The notes beneath the pieces were generated by a model that saw nothing but the letters and a program-made list of their open reading frames with translations, was not told where the DNA came from and did no database searches. Shown here one piece after another: positions 60,427 through 64,000 of a stretch of 64,000 nucleotides of DNA. The translations under genes and the position numbers were made by a program. The stretch's first letter is position 1, and each line of letters starts with the position of its first letter. Source of the DNA: JACPDH01 sp041671505 (GTDB lineage: Bacteria > Acidobacteriota > Thermoanaerobaculia > Gp7-AA8); assembly GCA_041671505.1 (NCBI GenBank), contig JBAZBK010000012.1:108499-172498 (forward strand). The letters are read 5' to 3'.

Positions 60427-60615
60427 TCACTCGCCAGCAGCGCCTGCGAATTCACCGCGCATGACGCTCAGGATCAGGCGTCGCAGCTCGTCGGCGTCCC
60501 AGAGCAGAATCGTGTGCCCGCCGTTCGGAAAGGTGTGAAGCACCGGTCTCACGCGTCTTTCGTCGTGCCGACCTGACCCCGCCGCTGTTGCACCGCCCAG
60601 ACCTGATCGGGCACT
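60427..60615 (-). pseudogene. C-terminal remnant of an alpha/beta-hydrolase, frameshifted
   Basis: The last 41 codons (60427-60552) read VRPVLHTFPNGGHTILLW followed by DADELRRLILSVM, the catalytic-His end of an alpha/beta-hydrolase. Further upstream a different frame shows PDQVWAVQQRRGQVG, resembling the preceding acid-loop helix. The frame therefore changes at least once, and no N-terminal half exists because mgsA begins directly upstream. Confidence 0.4.
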
Positions 60616-60621
60616 CGCCCG

Positions 60622-61092
60622 TCACGACGACGCGATGGAAACTTCGCGGTCGGAGTAACCCGAGAGGTCGTCGACGATCGGCTGGTACTTGAGCAACATA
60701 AGCGGCGAGGAGATCATGAAGTCCGCGGTCGAACGGTTGCACGCGGTGGGAATGTTGTAGACGACGGCGATCCTGAGGAGCGCCTTGACGTCGACGTCGT
60801 GCGGTTGAGGCTCCATCGGGTCCCAGAAGAAGATGACGAGATCGATCTTCTCTTCGGCGATCATCGCGCCGAGCTGCTGATCGCCACCGAGCGGCCCCGA
60901 CTTGAGGCACTGTACGTCGACAACTGTGTCCCCGCCGGCGCGCTCGCGTAACGCGGCCTCCACCATTCGGCCGGTTGTCCCGGTGCAGACGAGGTGATGC
61001 CGAAGCAGCGTGGCCGAGTTCCACTCCGCCCACTCGATCAGTTGGCGCTTGCGGTTGTCGTGCGCGACGAGAGCGATGTTTTTCCTGTTCAT
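60622..61092 (-). CDS. mgsA: Methylglyoxal synthase
   Basis: Converts dihydroxyacetone phosphate to methylglyoxal and phosphate; it is inhibited by phosphate in known enzymes. 156 residues. ATG 61092 gives the family N-terminus (KNIALVAHDNRKRQLIEW). Catalytic Asp71 (GPLGGDQQ) and His98 (PMEPQPHDVDVKALL) occupy the same positions as in E. coli MgsA, as does TGTTGRMVE. Activity is favoured when phosphate is low, which fits the surrounding genes. Divergent from the TonB receptor. Confidence 0.93.
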   Translation of the reverse strand: MNRKNIALVAHDNRKRQLIEWAEWNSATLLRHHLVCTGTTGRMVEAALRERAGGDTVVDVQCLKSGPLGGDQQLGAMIAEEKIDLVIFFWDPMEPQPHDVDVKALLRIAVVYNIPTACNRSTADFMISSPLMLLKYQPIVDDLSGYSDREVSIASS

Positions 61093-61384
61093 GGTTGAAG
61101 TCTCGGGGAGGCACAGGGATTCCGTCGTCGGGTGCGGCAAAGATGCGGAAAGCCCGGCGTGAATCCATTGCGTGAGCCGCCGCGAGCCGCCGCGGTCACC
61201 GGAAGAACCGGTCCGGCGTCCGACACGCCGCTCCAGGCGATCATGCTGGGACAGGTGCCCCCTGATCCCGGGCACCGAGACAGGATTCCGATCTCGAGCT
61301 GTTAATCGAATAGATGCAATCGCTTTACGTCAAATTGCCGTGTGCGCGAAGCTCGCGACACGCTGTGTATGTAAATTGCGCCGC

Positions 61385-63919
61385 ATGGTGTCAGCGTTCC
61401 GGATTCAGTTTGCACTCAGTCGAAGTGTCGCAGCAGGCTTTTGGATTCTCGCAGCAGCGCTCCTCCCCTCGATCGCGGTGAGCGCCGCCGAGAGCGGTGG
61501 ACGTGCCGCTGTTTCCGGAACCGTTCGAGACTCCTCGGATGCCGCGATTCCCGGTGTGACGGTAACTGTCGCGCGTGCGGGAGTCGACGACACTCCCCGA
61601 GTCGAGGTGACCGACCTCGATGGCGCGTTTGCAGTGACCGGACTCGCGCCTGGCGATTACACGCTCAGTGCCGCGCTCGACGGATTCCAGACGATCACGA
61701 AGAACGTGAGGCTCGTGACCGGCCAGAGCGTTCAGTTGGCGTTCACGATCGTGCCCGAGTTCGGCGAAACGGTGGAGGTCGTGGCGAAGGCCGAGGCAGC
61801 CGGCGAGGTCGCAATTCTGGAGAGCCGCCGGGAGTCGTCGGTCGTGAGTGATTCGATTTCCGCCGAGGAGATTCGCAAGACCCCCGATTCGAGCGCCGCG
61901 GGCGTCGTCGAACGACTCACGGGCGTCACGCTTCTCGACGATAAGTACGTCTTCATTCGCGGTCTCGGAGAGCGCTACAGCGGTACGACGCTCAATGGCG
62001 CCGCGCTTGCGACGACTGAAACGGAAAAGCGCGTCGTGCCGCTCGACCTCTTCCCCGCCAAGCTCCTCGACTCGGTCAATGTGGTGAAGACCTACACGCC
62101 CGACCGGCCTGGCGACTTCGGCAGCGGCATCGTCGAAATGCAGACGACGCAGTTTCCACCTTCGCAGACTCTGAAGCTCACCCTCGGCGCGGGCCACCTC
62201 AGCGGCACGACGGGGGACTCGTTTCGCCGCTATGCCGGCGGCTTGAGCCGCGTCGGAGACGGTGGCCAGCAGCTCCCCGCGGGTGTGCCAAGCGAGTATC
62301 TCGAGCGACAGAGCATCCTGAATCCCGACGGCTTCACGCCGGCGGAGCTCGAGGCGATCGGCGAAAAGTTCATCGGGCAGTGGACGGGTGAGGAGACGAG
62401 CTCCGCCTCCCCAGCGACCGATTTTGCGCTCACCTATGGCAACACGTTCGGCGATCTGGGAGTGGTCTTCTCTGCGGCATCGAACCATGTGTTCGATACC
62501 GTCGCCGAAGAGCAGCGCTTCTTCGGTGTAGACGCCGGAGGGGTGCTCACGCCGATCAATGACTACGACCTGACCACCTACCATGAGAGCGCGAACACCG
62601 GTGTCGTCGGCAATCTGTCGTTCCGGGTCAACGATCAGAATCGCATCTTCCTGAATTCGGTCTACACCCGCGACGCGGCGTCGGACAGCCGCTTTCAGGA
62701 AGGGCTGCAGACGAACTCGGGCGGTGACATCCGCGACTACCGCGTTCAGTACAAGCTCGAAGAGATTCTCACGATGAGACTCCAGGGCGAGCACAACTTC
62801 TCCGGACCCGCGATCGGCAGTCTCGTGGAGTGGAATGTCGCGCACTCCGACGCGACGAACGACAGCGACCTTCGGGAGAACATCTATCGCGAGGGCGACC
62901 CCGGCGTCTTCGAGTTGCAGACCGGCTACGCCGATTCGGGAAAACTCGAGTATTTCGCGCTCGAAGACACGGTTGATCAGGCGGGCCTCGCGTACTCGGT
63001 CTTCTTCTTCGATGCTCTCGGCGGCGGATCGGGCCTGATCAAGACCGGCTTCGATCATGTCGAGCGGGAGCGCGGATTCGGTGCCCGCCGATTTCGATTC
63101 GTCACATCGAACCAGCAGCAGTTCGACCTGACGGGAGCTCCGGAAGACATCTATACCTCGGAGAACATCAGACCGACCGGATTCGAGCTCCGGGAGTTTA
63201 CCGGCGTGAACGACGCGTACGACGCCACGCACGACATCGACGCGGCGTATCTCATGGCGGACTGGACCCGCGGACGATGGCGCCTGATCGGAGGCGCGCG
63301 TTACGAGGACTCGCTCCAGCAGGTGATCACGTTCAATCCGTTCGATCTCGAGAACGAAGTGGAGTCGGTGAACGACGACCGCGACGTGCTTCCGTCACTG
63401 AACGTGGTCTATCAGGCCTCTCCACTCACCAACCTCCGCTTCGCGTACGGCCGCTCACTCAATCGGCCGGAGTTCCGTGAGCTGAGCCCCTTCACGTTCA
63501 CGGAAGTCGCGGGAGGCCGATCAGTCTCGGGCAATCCCGATCTGGAGCAGGCAACTCTCGACAGTTACGATCTCCGATGGGAGATGTTCCCCCGGCCGGG
63601 CGAAGTCTTCGCGGTCAGCGCGTTCTACAAGAACATCGACCAGCCGATCGAGCGCATCGTTCAGCCGACTTCCGACCTCCGCCTGTCGTTCGTCAACGCA
63701 GACAAGGCGACGCTGTACGGAGTCGAGCTCGAGCTGCGCAGCGGTCTCGACAGACTCTCGGATGCGCTTCGGCACTGGTCGGTCAACGCGAATCTTGCGC
63801 ACATCGAGTCGGACGTCACCCTCGGGGAGCAGCAATACTCGGTCGTCACGAGCACGAATCGCCCGCTCGAGGGGCTGGCCTGCTCCCCGAAAACCGATCC
63901 AGATGATATGAGAGTCTGA
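61385..63919 (+). pseudogene. TonB-dependent receptor, interrupted by an IS element
   Basis: From ATG 61385: signal peptide (to about VSAAES), a carboxypeptidase-regulatory-like domain (AAVSGTVRDSSDAAIPGVTVTV, about 37-115, shown in part), the plug (ISAEEIRKTPDSSAAGVVERL; FIRGLGERYSGTTLNG) and most of the beta-barrel, including LRFAYGRSLNRPEFRELSPF. The barrel reads normally up to NRPLEG (63874), where such receptors continue GQSPYxxN. Here the frame runs instead into IS sequence and stops at 63919 after LACSPKTDPDDMRV. The last strands, needed for a closed barrel, are lost or lie beyond the element. Substrate unknown. Confidence 0.88.
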
Positions 63920-64000
63920 ACGCCCCGGACAGGGGCTGGAGGGCTCGTCGTGAAGAAGAAAAAGCACACCCCGGAAGAGATCGTGAAGAAGCTCCGGCAG
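63876..64000 (+). mobile_element. Left end of an IS3-family insertion sequence
   Basis: Begins TGGCCTGCTCCCC right where the receptor homology stops, giving the usual TG end of IS3 elements. It continues through a non-coding left end to a transposase start at 63950. The right end and the target duplication lie outside the window. Confidence 0.8.
63950..64000 (+). CDS. IS3-family transposase OrfA, 3' end outside the window
   Basis: GTG 63950 has GGAGGG six bases upstream. The first 17 residues, MKKKKHTPEEIVKKLRQ, match the N-terminal helix of IS3-type OrfA (typically [KR]HTPEEIVxKLRQ), the start of the helix-turn-helix DNA-binding domain. OrfB with the DDE domain would follow to the right, normally reached by -1 frameshifting. 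Confidence 0.8.
   Translation, partial: MKKKKHTPEEIVKKLRQ

Overview
The window is GC-rich chromosomal DNA from a Gram-negative (diderm) bacterium. The envelope type follows from a TonB-dependent receptor with a carboxypeptidase-like N-terminal domain, an ExbD protein, and Mpl, which recycles meso-DAP murein peptides. The gene mix (a very long GreA, DUF1573, DUF2891, a TonB receptor with a regulatory-like N domain, two separate haem clusters) suggests Acidobacteriota or a nearby phylum. That placement is an inference of moderate to low confidence, because no rRNA or other marker suited to placement is present.

Layout. At 0-4.6 kb lies the 3' part of a bacterial alpha-2-macroglobulin. At 5-10 kb is a haem cluster: hemH on the minus strand, then hemE-hemN-hemG on the plus strand. 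At 10-24.8 kb are transport and housekeeping genes: MgtE, a DHOD-like flavoprotein, an esterase, MsrB, a K+ channel, DUF2891, a cation diffusion facilitator and a TPR/zinc-ribbon pair. The same stretch holds an ECF sigma / anti-sigma / Spy-like module and an alpha/beta hydrolase. At 24.9-28.2 kb is a large subtilase. At 28.3-32.8 kb is exbD and a second haem operon, ccsA-hemA-hemC-hemD. At 33.3-42 kb are the very long GreA, a 52-aa protein, mpl, a DUF1573 protein, an O-methyltransferase, prfA, DUF1385 and rpmE.

At 42.4-59.1 kb the genes converge on phosphate. They include class III PPK2, a CBS histidine kinase with a response regulator, and PPK1. Further on are a GT21 glycosyltransferase and a fused OlsF-like acyltransferase for phosphorus-free membrane lipids. 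The operon phoU-phoB-phoR-DUF47-pit follows, and beyond it the broken 3' end of an alkaline phosphatase gene. PHP phosphoesterases and a GH1 glycosidase sit inside this block. The window ends with mgsA and a TonB-dependent receptor cut by an IS3-family element that runs off the right edge.

The most unusual signal is outside the genes. Many of the longer intergenic gaps between 4.6 and 42.4 kb carry short arrays with a strict 7-base period. The heptamer differs between loci (AATTGAG, GCGARAG, ATGACGA, AGTTGTT, GAANNNN, TTCTTCA, TTTGACC, GGCCTNT). Arrays often face each other as inverted pairs around GC-rich stem-loops. Several gene stop codons lie inside the arrays, and one locus is a perfect 43-bp inverted repeat. 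None were seen from 42.4 kb to the right end.
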